Part shown: positions 1-13,442 of the stretch, piece by piece
Layout: every line of letters begins with the position of its first letter
Position numbering within the stretch: position 1 is the stretch's first letter
From: Takifugu bimaculatus
Taxonomy: Eukaryota; Chordata; Actinopteri; Tetraodontiformes; Tetraodontidae
Reading direction: 5' to 3'
NCBI GenBank assembly: GCA_004026145.2
Contig: CP034976.1
Span: 15,023,482-15,087,481, forward strand
DNA: 64,000 nucleotides
Notes under the pieces: generated by a model
What the model was told of the DNA's origin: nothing
Database searches by the model: none
Seen by the model: the letters and a program-made list of their open reading frames with translations, nothing else
Position numbers and translations under genes: made by a program

Positions 1-2864
1 GTTAGATGGAAACCTGAATATATTGCAGGGGCCAACTGAGACATTATTTGACAAGCCTCAATTATAAACAGCCCTTAATTGTGTACATGAGATCAAATAG
101 ACAACATCTCACATTGGCTCTCTCTTTTCACTAATGCCCATTCCCACAATCAGGTAATATTTGTGGGAACATTTGTTAGCAGTAAAACAAATATACCAGC
201 GGGCTTTATAAGGTGGTGTTAATTGCCACATCTGCTGCTATTAAAACAATCAAGAGGAACAGCTTTCAATATTTATAGTTGGCCGGGTTTAAAAACCACC
301 CTGTTTCTAGGTGACCCAGAGTACAGTACTTAACAAGGACCAATATCATATTCACCTCTGATACACAAATGTGCATTGCAGTGCCCTGAAGGGATTATTT
401 TCCAATGCATTTCTTTGCGTAGTGAGTTTGAGGGAGGCCATACTTGGAGGTGAAATGATCTGTGAGGCCAATTGGTGGCGGCTAATCTCCCCTCAGACAA
501 AGAGTGAAACAACGAGTGTCCCGTTGCAGTGGACAGGTGCTATCATTCACCAGCAGGGCTCCGACTCATGAGGCTCAGCTTACCAGTAATATGGACTGGA
601 AAACTCTGTGTTAAGCACAGAAGATGGATATAACGACTTATAATACAAAGCTGTATCTTGACCAGTGTGTGTAAATGCGCGAGTTGTGCAGCAGATCGCT
701 CACAAGATAGGAGCTGAAAAGTTCAGACCCATTCCTACCCAGCAATCTGGGACCAGGACAGATCCTGTCAGAGGATCCACAGTGTTGGAATGTCCTCACA
801 AAAACCTCAGGAAGCCAACCGAGGCCACCGTGGAGCCTCAACTATGGGATACGGACCCCAAGAAGCAGAGGAGTGAACACGCCACGACTTAAAAACTAGA
901 GGGGATGTTGGAAAAAAGCAAAAGGTGCGAGCCTTGAAGGCGGGTGCAAGTGTCAGGACCTGTTATAAGACAGGCGGCGAGCTTCTGCGGGTGACTGCGG
1001 CAGACAAGTGAAGCTGTGAACCTGATTCCCTTTTCCTGAACGTGTCGGAACGTTCTAAATCACATGTTCCATGATGGCTGGATCACAAGGGTGGCTGCAG
1101 CCAGGGTATACTGTCCAGGTCAGTTTAGCAAAGACCATTCTTCAACAAAACCTACAATCTTTTGGGCCCCAGAGGGGAAAATTGAACCACCGAGTAATTT
1201 AGATGCAGATAAAAGTCCAGCTTAAATTTTTCAACATAAGCGCACAGAAGGATTCTTGAAAATGGGGAAAGACAGAGATAAAACATTCTGATTATTAGGT
1301 GATTTGTCATTTGGACACCACAGATTTGCAAAAAGTCACTATAAAAATAAAGGAGCATTTGTTATAGTGCAAGACCGTATAGTAACTGCGAGGCTAGATG
1401 TCAGGTCAATCCATCAAGTTCTGAATTGAAATCCAGACGCGCTGCATAGTATGTCCAAAGAAAGTTGAGTATACACAAAAGCATTTAGAATCTTCTGTAG
1501 CCTAAAGTGTGAGCCCAGAATCTCACCTCATTGCCCTGTCAGAGAATCTGGCCTCTCCACGAGGCAAAAGCAGACTTGTCTTTATCAACACGGAAACAAA
1601 TTGAGGGGAGAAAAAAAAAGTGTCTAGAACAAACCTAAGTAGCCCCTTGCTTATACAAGCTTGTCAGACTCGGTAATAGGGTGTATGAGCCTGACGCGGG
1701 TCCAAGTCCGCTGCCTTCTGTAAAAGCTGTTTTACAACAATCCGCAGCCATTGTTAAGAAACAGTTCAGAGAGAGGAGAGATTTACAAAACACGTTAGCG
1801 GAGAGGTCGGAGGCAAGACGCTGTCCTAATATCTTTGCTGCTGTGTCTTGAAGTTAAAGAGGCAGAGCAACACAAAGGCAAGGATGTAGAACTGACCGCT
1901 GGGGTGATGCTTTAATTAATCATAATAATGCAAGGCCATGTTTTTCTTTTTCAGTGGCAGGCCAGGGAGCTAATTCTCAGCATCACCAATGGCAGCAGCA
2001 CTGTGTTTTCATGGCAAAAGCCAGAGTCAGAGTGTTTATGTAAGACATGTACTAACAATAATAATGATTAGAATAATACGAAAACACCAGAGTTCATGGG
2101 GCCTAAACATTGGTTTCAGGGTTCTTGCAGAGTGGGTCGGACCGTGTCTGCATGTTAAAGGTGTTGTGTCTCAGCAGCCGACCTTCATCCAGACTCTGGT
2201 GACCTGCAAACTGACGAGTTTCAATCAGGCTCCTGTCACGCTCTTCCACATTAGCTTATTTTTAGTTAAGTTTGGTCCTTGCCTGTGATTTTTGGGCCTG
2301 TTCCCTCTCAAAACATGGGTGGAAAAACGCATGGGGAGCCAAATGGGCTGCAACATTTGTGCTGCTTTTTAGCTCCCAAGTTTATAAAAATATATATAAA
2401 ATCGTTTATATTTATGACTTTGCATAGAGACGCGGTGTGGACACACTCGCTGCTGCTTCCACGTGGGATGAATACAGAATCCTTTAGAACAGCACCAAGA
2501 CTTGCTTTTATATGATTCTGGAAAAAACTTTGTTTTACATGCTGAAAACTGGACCAACTTTAACACATCATACTAGCCAAACAAAACCTGGACCATCAAA
2601 ATCAGACAGGACATTTAAAGAAGGTGGAAGCCGGAGGTGTTTATCCCCATAGCTGTTGGGTGACAGACAGGACCCCCCCCCACCCAACCCCAGAGTGGCA
2701 GCGCACACAAAATCTGACCTGTGAACATCCACGTCAACTAAAATTCAGATCACCTACTCCTGCTCACCCTTGCCCCAGAGATTGTCTATATGGGCCCACA
2801 TTTGGAGGAGCGAGTTAGATGACGTTCGGAATCTTGGTCTCATGATGATTATGCTAATACTGAC
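1..2864 (-). other. vps13b: vps13b intron, partial (downstream of the 2865-3068 exon)
   Basis: This 2.9 kb holds no exon that I can support. The first 300 bases and the stretch near 1890-1990 are AT-rich with repeated homeodomain-type cores (TTAATTG, TTTATAAGG, TTTAATTAAT) and are unusually free of simple repeats, so they could be conserved regulatory DNA. Short open frames on both strands show no family similarity. A C-rich run sits near 2671-2690. Confidence 0.8.
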
Positions 2865-3068
2865 CTGCTGGCCATGTTCCATTCCAGAGCCGGGTTCTGG
2901 GAGCTCCTCTCACTCTCCGCCGATGCTCCTCCTTTGGATCCCTCCTTCTCTGGCTTGAGTTGCTCCCACTGAGCCGTTCCAATGTTGATGGACTGGAGGT
3001 CGATCTGGTACTGACGATCCTCGACCTCTGACCCCGGGTCGTGCAGGATGCCAAGGTTGAAAGCTCGT
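2865..3068 (-). CDS. vps13b: vps13b coding exon (last seen in window, 204 nt)
   Basis: The acceptor is CTTCTCTCCAG and the donor is GCCAGCAG followed by GTCAGT. One base completes the glutamine codon, then 67 codons read RAFNLGILHDPGSEVEDRQY, QIDLQSINIGTAQWEQLKPE, and NPALEWNMAS, ending with AG of a split codon. Human has RALNLGILRDPGSEIEDRQY and QIDLQSINIGTGQWHQLKPE. The middle, KEGSKGGASAESERSSQ, is a diverged polar loop. The next exon (human continues SIRRHQERRAI) is beyond base 1. Another minus-strand phase is open for 66 codons over the same bases but has no family similarity. Confidence 0.97.
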
Positions 3069-3442
3069 CTGGAGAGAAGAAGTGGCGAGTCAGTGTAAGC
3101 TGATAACGTTTTCTGAATAAACAGACTTCAACTGATGATGCACCTGCGTGGTTAAACCAACTGGATTACATGTGACCATCGAAAGAGCTTCTGACACTAG
3201 CTGCCAAACGCTGCTGATGTTTTTCCCTGGGCTACTGAGTGGTTAAGTAGCACAAGTTTTCTTGCAGGATGATTTACGACTGAATCAAATCCTCTGGTAC
3301 TAGTAAGATAAACAACCCCAGTCGTCAGGTGGAATGGTTTGCCTTTTATAATTGTTCTGATTTATGCCAGCTTATCACTGATGGTAAACACTGCTTAAAG
3401 CCCCGGCTGAACGGCACAGTAGTAGCTCTCACTGCCTCCCTT

Positions 3443-3463
3443 TGTCTGTCTGTCTGTCTGTCT
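3443..3463. repeat. (TGTC)5 microsatellite
   Basis: Five tetranucleotide units about 375 bp upstream of the 2865-3068 exon in the transcript direction, where it reads as a GACA repeat. Confidence 0.93.
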
Positions 3464-6400
3464 CCAGAAACACAGGGCTTCTACAGTATACACAAACTGT
3501 AACAAGGTAGCGTTGATGGGGAGATACGCCGGGAGTGGGCAGCTCCGCCTGTGACTGCAGTCAAATGCGCAACGAAACCATCACAGGACCGTCAAGGAAA
3601 AATGATGTCAGCTCGAGAAAAGATGCCGACTAATTCACAGCAAAGAGAATAGTCAAAATTCAACATCTGCCTATGACATCAGCACATTGGCTTCGTTATG
3701 ATATGTTTATGTGTGCTGGTGAATTCAAATGAGAGCTCAAATGCTATAAATAAGAGCTTAAAACAGCCACAGCTGCAGCAGCAGCACTCTTGTTTCTGCA
3801 ACGTCAATGGCAATTTTCATATAGTGTTTTTCCCCCCTGAGCCGCAGTGGAACGGAATCTACCAGAGCGTGCTGTTATGACAAAAAGCACCAAGTACAAC
3901 AACAATGGCTCTGGGAGATCTGAGGTGTATAACTGGATTAACTCTGGATTGTTGACTTACAAACAAGTGAAACTGATCCTTAATCAACATTGGGAACCGC
4001 ATTTATCAACACAGTACAACAGAAATCAAACCAAAAACTCGCTGTGATTTTGGTGGGATTTGACAGTTGCGATTCATTAGGAATTCTGTAAGAGTACCTG
4101 CTCAACCTCCCTATATAACTATATTATATAACTATATTTTTCACATCGAACGAACCACAGTTACCGGTCCCTCATTTTCTTTCCAAATTAGCTTTAAACA
4201 TCAACTGATCGAGGCGATCCGTAAACTCCCGATTGGCAGAACAGGCTCCCCTGCAGTCAGAGCCCCGCAGGGTCATCTGCAGTGACATAAATAAATATGA
4301 TAAACATTTGTCTTGGTCATGCATTCAGTGGGAACGGGTGTGATTTAATATCAAAAGACATATTTCAGCTGATCGCAGGAAACGAGAGCGCTTCATTTCT
4401 GACAAATGAGGAGGGGAGGAATTTTGGAAGTTCCCCTTGGGGTGCAATAATAATTGAAGCCAGACTTTTTTGTTGTACATGTGGGGGGAAAAACACTGGC
4501 GGTTTGACATATTTGATTGGTCATGTGAAGACCACACGGCTTGGCCAGGAGAATCGGAGAATGCCTTGGGAAACGCAGCACTTTAACTCTACCAACCGTA
4601 CGCTCGCACCAAATAAAAACACGCAGATCGAAGCAGGTGGAACACACCCTACCGGCTCTCCCATGCCATTATCAAACATCTGCTCGCCACTGCCATGTGG
4701 AGACCGTGGAGCAAAAGGAAAATAACAAGTCGTAAATGGCTTGCTTGCTTTCGCAGATGAGGGAGGGAAGGGAGAGAGTGAGAGAATATTTTTCTCATAC
4801 ACAACCGTTTCGCTCTGCCCTTGTTCCTGAGCCAATCTTATTTTAATTGCAGGAAAAGACCACAGAGAAACATTATTTTTTATGACAAAATTCTGCTATT
4901 TATAAAAAAAAAAAATGGATCAAAAGCTCAGCTGCAAGAATGCTCTGTTTCATGGCATTCGTGGCCATTATTTTTTAAAAAAAAAGAAAAAAAAAGACTC
5001 CCCTCTGACACAATTTAAACTGGATTTGAATCTGAAAAAGCCACCGAGCTGATTTTGCATCAGAGCTGAAACATGAAGGCACCCGTCCAACACCGTTATG
5101 GCTCAGAGTCAAAACCTCCATCCAAGCTGAGCCCTCCAGTGGGAACCAGCAGACAAATATGTGCAGGCATGACAGCGCTGCAGGATTTGGAGAGCGAGCT
5201 TAAATAGTTCCTCATCACTGATGAATTAAATTGTCTTTCAGATTCCTTAAAAACAGAAAATACACACAAAGAGACACCCTCGGTTGAGTGGAAGCCCGGA
5301 GCAGAGAATCCGTGATGCTCATTCTTACTAAACAGACGCAGGATGAATGTGGGAGCCTTTGGGCACGTCCGTGACACACCAGTTAACACCCACTGTAACG
5401 TACGTGTAGTGTATAAAATGGCAAATGAGCTCATTAGGAGACAACCCTGGGTTTCATTTGCTGCTGCTCACAACTTGTAAATATGTCTTCATTTAAGGGC
5501 TCGCAGGGCAGGAGTGGTTTTAGGCACAGTAAAATAAAGTGAAATATATTTAAAGAGTTGTTACTGAATAATACTGAAGGGAGCCAAAGGGTTTGCCGAG
5601 ACGGTTCAGGAGTTTTCTTGGGAGAGCCTGATTACCTACTACATTTCTGAAGGCTAAATGTGGTTCAAGGTTGTAAAACAAACCGCGGAGGGATCTGGTT
5701 GAGGCTAAGGCCCTGATGGCAGGAGTGTGGGAGCCATGGGCTACGTTACAGCCTGCAGCAGAGGAGATCCTGTGGGGCAGGGTGGATTCCGGCCCTTCAC
5801 TTTAACTGTTCTTTCACCGTACCCTCTCAAGATTTCATCCCCCCTCCAACATCTCCGATCCCTGAACCGAGGCAGCAGGGGCGGGAAGCACTGGGGCACA
5901 GACCAGCACCGTTGGCTTCTGGATCTTGTCACTCTGAAACCCACAACTTGAACCCCCAAATCCCAGACCTGTTTTTCACTCCATTTCCCCAACAATCACA
6001 TGCAATACACGTCTCCTTCCACGTCCGACAAAGGCCAGAGTGGATGTCAATGCACGTGTGTTAAAGATACTTGGAGCCCTGCTTTCCACTACACCTTATA
6101 TCAACCTCTCAGGTTTAATTCTGTCACTTCATGCCGAATTAAGTTTGTACTCTGAAGTGCAATATTTAATGAATGTTTTCTGACCTTAATGCTGAACAGA
6201 CCTCAACTACTGAACATTCCAACTGCAAACGCGGAAAAATGCCCACGTTTCAGTGTCAGTCCTGTTTCATCACGTTGGGCTCCGACTCCTTGAAAATGCA
6301 GAAACAACCTGATAGATATATAAATGCAAGATGGGTAAAGTGATTCACTATTATCATTCATTTTAATTAATCTATGGCTCCGAATGCCCTTAACCAACCA

Positions 6401-6639
6401 CAATTAGCACCAGGCAGTTGCTCTGTGGCTTTGCTGTTGAGGAGAAACAGAATGCACAGTGGCTTCTCAATCGACTCGCTATGACTCAATGGCTTAAAGC
6501 AAAATCCCACTGGGCCTGCGATGATGCCAAGGGGGAATTCATAAGCATTATGATTCATGAAACTTGCAATTACTTAGTAAGTTAAATACCCCTGCCTACG
6601 GTGGTCCGCTCTGCATTGCCAGAAATTCTGCAAGATCTG

Positions 6640-6725
6640 AGCTGTGGATTTATGGCCCCAGTCAAATCCAATTGCTGTTAATTTGCATCTACCAATTACA
6701 GTAATTAAGGCTCTGAATTTGAATT
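6640..6725. promoter_or_regulatory. candidate conserved noncoding element (enhancer-like)
   Basis: It contains TGTTAATTTGCAT (an octamer-like POU word next to a homeodomain core) and CAATTACAGTAATTAAGG within 45 bases. The palindromic spacing of AATTA and TAATT cores suggests a paired homeodomain site. Conservation was not tested. Confidence 0.35.
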
Positions 6726-8174
6726 TTAAGCTGCTTTTGGAGGGAACCAGGGAAAATGCTGCTGGGAACAGGCGAGTCAGCAGAATACAAGGCCCGCTTA
6801 CTTGCAGAAGTTTATTGCTGCAAGAATAATATTTGATAATTGGATATTTTTTAACCAGAGGGGGGAAAAATCTGAGACAACAAAACTGACAATACATCAT
6901 TTTTGTCAAGTACAAATCCAACGGAAAACGTTTTAATAATACACTGTGAACTTAAAGTGCTATGTCACCATCCTTGTGCCTACTTTTTCTTTTATTGACA
7001 GACTCCTGCCAGCAAAAAATAATAATTTAGGGTTACTAAGGTTTTCTAAAGCGTCCATACATGCACACTGGGTTGACTGGAGGCTCTTTACTGCCCCACG
7101 GTGTTCTGAATGACATCTAGGCGTGTTGTGATGGACTGTTGCCCCGTCCAGTCTGTAGTCCTGCCTCTCGCCATGAGCCTGAACATGAATACTCAAAGGT
7201 TACATTAAGCGTATTGCTCACGACTGCTCCGAGCAACAGCCTGCCGACACATGTTGTAGCGCAGCAAGTACTGCATATCCTGTTTACAGGAACGTTAAAA
7301 GATTTTCTTGTTGATACAGAGCATACTTAGACTGGGCTCTTACCATCTTCATTAAATACTATGTATTTATGGATCTAACATAAACTGTACCTCACACACA
7401 TATTCCACGATTCACTGTACAGTAAAACATAGACCTAGTATTCCACAGGGAACACCTTTAAGGCATATTCATGTCGGAAAGTATTTTTAAAGGTGCATAA
7501 CAACAGCCATCACATCCCTTAGCGTCTTCTAGTTCTCTTCCAAATGTTCAGCTAATGCTCTGCGAAAAAGCATTTATTAAAACGCGTAGGTGCTTCTGTT
7601 CCGCTCACTCCAACATCTGCATCATATCTGTGGAAAACAAATCTGCACCGCCTGAAGTAGCTGCTGCTGAATATGACTGATACGTGCGTGTGGTTTCAAA
7701 TCCACCTATTCAACTAAAAGCAGATTATTAATGATATTATACAAGTGAACTCATTGGGAGACTTTGAATGACCAAGTTAACTGCGTGCACTTGTCAGCGC
7801 CGGACAAAGCTCTAATTTTTTCAGATGAAGTGAGTGGGCTACAGGCCCGTTGAATCACTTCCTCTGTTCACTGTAGCAGATTTGATATGCTTCCTCTCAG
7901 CTCTGAGAACAGAAATAGACAAAAAGGCGCCTTTATGAAGCACATTAGCCGTGGGTCTCTGATGCAGAGGTGCGAAGGGAAGCCTCGCTGACGTCTTTCT
8001 GATTGAAACCAGATTTCTGTCCCCTCTAAGAATGTTTTGCAATGATGTCATTCCTCTAACAATTGAATTTGAGAGGCTTTATCATTAATTAATCACTAAA
8101 CACATGTATGGAATAGATTATTCATAACATGGCTGCAGTGGGGAACATGGCAGGAGTAGCCAAGGATCAGGCTT

Positions 8175-8290
8175 CATCTCATGTGCATGTCATTTTCATC
8201 AGGCTCCAGCCGAACAGTGCACGGTTCAATGCTAATTTTACAGTAATTAAAGGAAATTATCCCTTTGCTGATGAAAAATTTAAGTCCAGT
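8175..8290. promoter_or_regulatory. candidate conserved noncoding element (enhancer-like)
   Basis: The stretch combines TGTGCATGTCATTTTCAT, GCTAATTTTACAGTAATTAA and TTTGCTGATGAAAA with no simple repeats, a texture typical of deeply conserved vertebrate enhancers. It shares the 13-mer TTACAGTAATTAA (8238-8250) with a second patch at 6696-6708. No alignment was possible here, so conservation is inferred only. Confidence 0.35.
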
Positions 8291-11200
8291 CCTCTTCTCT
8301 GGCAGAGTTCTGTGGGTGTTCCCTCCCTGACAAACAAAACCTGTACTGAATCAAATATTATCTGAAACAGGAAAGATTTAAAATCGCTTTCCAGTTGACA
8401 GAGTTTCAAATAGATTTACAATAAGTGATGATAAAGCAAAAAAAGAAAACCCCAAAAAACACCACAGCTGGAAGAAGCACATGCGAGGTGCACACAATGA
8501 CTTACTCCTCTTATCCTTCCTTAATCTTAAAAACAAAACTGAGGGAAAAATCCACATTCTTCAAGACCATGCCAGCAACGCATCAGACCAATAAGGCAAA
8601 CAAATGTGACACAGCTGGAAATTCATTCACAATTTAAGTGAGGAACAAACAGTATAATCAATTATCTGTTATTCTCAAAACAGGATGATTATAGTTTGGA
8701 ACGGTCTTTGTGATTTAGGATTACACATGAATTGTTCGATCTGTGATCCAGCAGGGAGGGTATTTTACGGAGCTGTAAAATTAGACACACTTTATGGATC
8801 AAATAGCATGAAGCACTACTGGGTTTTTTCCCCTCTCTCGCTCTCTTGCTATACAGTAGATTAAGTGGCTGAGAATTACCAAGATGGATCCCATTACTGT
8901 ACAACACGAGCTGCAATGCTGTGCGCATTTTGAAGATGCTCATTTTTATCTGTGACGTTGAGGGCCTTTGGCAGAGCACCTTGAACCTGATTACTATCCG
9001 CTCACAGCAATTATTGCTTTCTGACAAATGTTTAAAGCAGCAGGATTACATATCAAGGCCTTATCCTTCGTCGGATAAAGAATGAAATTTTTCCTAAACA
9101 GAGTTGGGGGAAATGATGGTTATATTTGATTAGGTTAATGTGTGCTACAGGTTTAGCAGACAGGCTGAACAAACATGAAATTGGATAGTTACAATGGTAG
9201 GTCTCGCTCCCCGACGTTTGCCTTGACCTTAAGAATCGGGTTCTAATTCAGATTTATGTTGAGTAAACAAAAGCAGGGTAAAATAAATAAATAAGTCAAT
9301 AATTAAATTGATAAATAAGAAATAATATATAGAGACACACTTATATGTAAATGACAAACTGCTGCTGGAAGCACTGACATAATATAATTAAAAACTTATG
9401 GCAAAGGCTTAGAGCAGAGACAGGTTGGAAAAAACGAAGGACTCAGAGACAGAGGGGCGAGCAAGTGTCAAAGTATGTTGGATGTCAGCAAAGAACAACG
9501 TTATAAAATAATTTCAATAATCTGGGGCACACATGCTTCCTACATCAGCTAATACTTACACCGAAAAGGAGAGCAGATCCGGTGTTTATAATACTGAAAT
9601 GGAGCTCACGTTCAAGCAAAGCACTGAGTGTATTTACACAAAGTGACATTTCTATACGTTACATTCCCCTCCCCCTGTAACTAAAGAAATAGATGGAGGG
9701 AGAGAACTTCTGTGCTTAACTAAGTCCTCAAAGTGATGTTGTTTCTTTAGGATGGAAGAAAGATGGAAGAATATAGAAAATGGTGCAGCCTCCGTACAAA
9801 AGCATAACGTGTTGTGTGCAGGGATGTTTGTTAGAGCTGGTACATCTCAGAGGAACACAGGAGCCCAGAGATGAAATAGAGGCTCGACTCAATCAGTTTC
9901 AGCTGGAGCCTGTCCTGTCCAACATGTCCCACAGGAGTATTTCTAAAGTTTGTTCTCTGTTTTTACTTTGGAGGATGAAAAAAGACAGCATGTTTGAAGT
10001 CATGAGGATCAAATTAACAGAAAAAGTGAACGCACAAGAATGTAAAACACTAATGCGCTATAAAAAAAAAACCATTTAATTAATCCTGAAGATATTTGTG
10101 TTTAAGATAAAACCTAACGCTTTACAGTCCTTTACCGCTTCATCGTGTAACATCTTGTTCCTGCCTTGCCGATCACTGCGTTCTTTTGGTGCAGTTTTCC
10201 AGAAAAGAGGAGGAAGTGGCCCTGCAGGCCAGGCTCCCGACAAACCACAACTCCAAACAGGCAACGCTGGGAAAATACGGCATTTGTGCAACACAACGGC
10301 AAAACTTCTGGCCACCATGCAGACATCCAGAAACCATTCAGGCACTGAGCATGTTTAATGTGGAGAAACAAAAAAAAAAGAAATAAAAAAAAAGGAAAAT
10401 AAATAAAAACAAATGCCTAAAATCCTCATCACTGAGCTTCGGCAGTATCTGGGACCGAACTGCTCGATGCTACGGGGAAAGTGAGACATAAAAGGAGGAA
10501 TAGCTGCAAAGAAAGCAAAGAAGAAGAGCGTGAGTGGAGCTTCTGTTGAGAAGAAAATGTGCACAGAGAGCAGTCCAGGTGAAATGAATTAGAGGAGATG
10601 GCACATCAAACAGAGCTGCACTTGGCCTCTTTCCTGCAGCCCTGGTGGCAGGAAATGCTCTACAGCTTCCTGTGAGCTGACCAGAGAGAGACTGACAAGA
10701 GGGAGCAGTGAGAGGACCAAACAGAGTGGGAGGTGAAGAAGAAGGAGAGGGTACGTGCAGAAAAATGTTCAACAACATCCTGCACAGAAGACAGAGATTA
10801 TGGGACAGATGGCAGGGGGATAGGGACACGAGCAGCACAGAGCAGAGAGGAGAGAGTCACAGGAAGGTGAGGAAACCTCTACAACATCCTGTGAGATGAC
10901 CTGGCACAAAAGGGCTGGGTGGAGAGGAACAGGAGGACATGAATCCTGATCTTTTTGTAAACAGGGAGGCTAATGAACATTACATTAAAGTAAAAACAAA
11001 AAAACTCTTAAAACTACTGACTAATTTCAGAATAAATTCATTTGGTTTCTCCACATTTGTATAATAGCCCTGAAACAACAAAGACTTTATTCTGACCTCA
11101 AGTATTTGCTGAAGCCTTTTGTTTGGGAGAAGCCATCATAGCACTTTTAACAACTTTAAAGAAATGACGGGAAAATTAGGCTTTGAACTATGAGGGTTTT

Positions 11201-12307
11201 TAGGGCCACTCACCAATTAATACATTTAAATAAAGCGATAATGATGCAATCATTATACATGTATATATAGTGTACTGTTTACTCAGAGGCCAAAGAAAAG
11301 AAAAAGCTTGAGCTTTTTTTACACAACAAAACATAGAAATCTTTACATTTAAACCAGTGAGACATGTCTATTTTGTTGTGTCTATCCTAAAGCAAAAACA
11401 AACATGTCTCTTTGGTTTAAATGTGTGTTTTACATCTTTGTGGGCATTTACATTTGAGCCTGTCATTATGTGATTGACAATAAAGTTTTTTGAAAGCTGA
11501 ATCATTGGCTAGCAACAACATTAGCAAACAAACATTTTGATGCGGTGAAACCTCCTCGGAGTAAATGAGACATATAAAACACAAAATATATGCAACAGGA
11601 GAGTCTGCAAAAAGTTTTACGGCTAACAATGACATTATTGCTTGGATCGGTGAATTTAGACATCGCGTTATAACCGACCCGATCGGTGGAAAGCTGACAG
11701 AAATTCTTTCATTTTTTCATATTCTTATTGGTGGATGATTCCAAATCCTTCACACGGGGCCTTCAGCACAAACCCTCACCACGCTGCATTCTGTTACACT
11801 CTCAGCTGCATGAATATTTTACACCAAAGTTACAAAAGTCTTTGCGACAGAAAGAGTGACTCCTCAGGTCGTGATGTGCGGCCTTACTGCCTGTCAAACA
11901 TCTGTCTGTCAGCTGGAAGTCTGCCCCAGACTTCCAACGAGACCAAAAAACATTTCTGTGGCTTTAATGTGCAAATATCAGTCCATTACCAGGCTACACT
12001 TAATGGGGAGAGTTAAACAAAACCTTTCAAAGCCCTTCAAATGCCTTCCCATTTGTTTGGAGATGAGATGGAAAAATATCAAGGGGGAACATTGATGCTT
12101 TAAACATCGGCTACTCGTCATTACTGAGGAATGAGCGGAAAGTTTGCCAACAGTTGGGCATTTCATTTCAGAACAAATATATAGAGAGCAAAGCATATTT
12201 GCTCGAGTTAATCATTTTTGCACTGCTTACATGTGTGTAACTGGAGCGCCGCATGCGTGCAATGATAAAGTGACGGGGTGGGGGTGCTGATTACATGGGT
12301 TGGGTGG

Positions 12308-12308
<1 letters not shown>

Positions 12309-12337
<29 letters not shown>
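12309..12337. repeat. (TG)n microsatellite, 29 bp
   Basis: A pure TG tract in the 17.4 kb intron, CA in the transcript sense. A G-rich GGGTGGGGGTG stretch lies just before it near 12275-12290. Confidence 0.96.
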
Positions 12338-12339
<2 letters not shown>

Positions 12340-13215
12340 GTTATGGAGAGAAGAAAAAAGACCACCGCAGTCGAGTTGTCTACACGGTGGCTTCACGTTT
12401 CCCTCTGCGGTTGTCCAAAACTTTAAGCCAAAGGAACATGACTGACATTAACACACGCACATGCATGTTGGCGTGCGTGTGTTGTGCATGTGACGCAACA
12501 ACTGTACCTTCCTGCCAGCCTACTCATTTTAATATTTTCCAGTGGTTCAAAGCAACAGTCTACAAAACAAGGTTACACAGGTGCTTGCTCAACAGCATCT
12601 TCAGGTCTGGTAAAGTCACATCTGGTGGGTTTATGTAGTGCAGATATGTGAGAGCGCACATCAACAAGATATAAGCAACAAATCTCCACATCACCATTCA
12701 GTATTGTCCGATTTGCCATGAAGAACATAAGCCACTTTGCCGTCATGTACGACGTCTGAAAGCTGCAGGTTTTAGTCTGCTGTGTAGCTTGACTGTATTT
12801 CTAGACGTCTTTAACAACTGGACGCCTGCTACACTGTAGGTTCACATAAAGGGTTAAGAAAAAAGCAAAACAGGATCTTTGTCCAAATTGAGTGTATCGG
12901 CCAGAGTTGTGAATATCAACACATGGCTCTGGTTCAGCTATTTCCATGTAAATTATAAGAAAAGGAACTAGACAAAGTGGAGACACACTGACTATCAATA
13001 CGATACTGCTGAATCCCCTGATGGTCCACCTGGCACCAGTTACTGCGGTGTGACTGGCCAGTCCGAGTCTCCCTGTCAGTGCAATGACAGTTTCACACCA
13101 ACCACACAGGATGCCAGAACATCAACATGTCATAAGCAGGGAGAAAAGGAACTAAAACACAATCATGTACAAGGCTGGAGTTTCACTACACATGCACACG
13201 TACACAAAACATTTG

Positions 13216-13219
<4 letters not shown>

Positions 13220-13280
<61 letters not shown>

Positions 13281-13294
13281 ACACACACACACAC
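13220..13294. repeat. compound (CT)n-(CA)n microsatellite
   Basis: About 14 CT units run directly into about 23 CA units with two GC interruptions near 13271 and 13277. It lies inside the 17.4 kb intron; the transcript sense is (TG)n-(AG)n. Confidence 0.97.
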
Positions 13295-13409
13295 TTTGAC
13301 AGGGTAACACCGGTAGAATGCTGCAGTCGATAGCATAGAGCTTCCTAGGTTGGTGTGGCGGGTGTATTCTTAGAACCCTTATATCCTGCCGCAGGATGAA
13401 CCATTCACT

Positions 13410-13413
<4 letters not shown>

Positions 13414-13440
<27 letters not shown>

Positions 13441-13442
13441 CA
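13414..13442. repeat. (CA)n microsatellite, 29 bp
   Basis: A pure CA tract 120 bp from the compound repeat at 13220-13294; the two bracket a short non-repetitive spacer. Confidence 0.96.

Noticed and set aside
1640..1740. Possible tRNA B-box-like word (GGTCCAAGTCC) near 1700
   Set aside because: The word departs from the consensus and no A box or cloverleaf arms fit around it.
13050..13440. Open frames made of Ser-Leu, His-Thr or Val-Cys repeats
   Set aside because: They are plain translations of CT and CA microsatellites; the same applies near 28041-28336 and 61805-62278.
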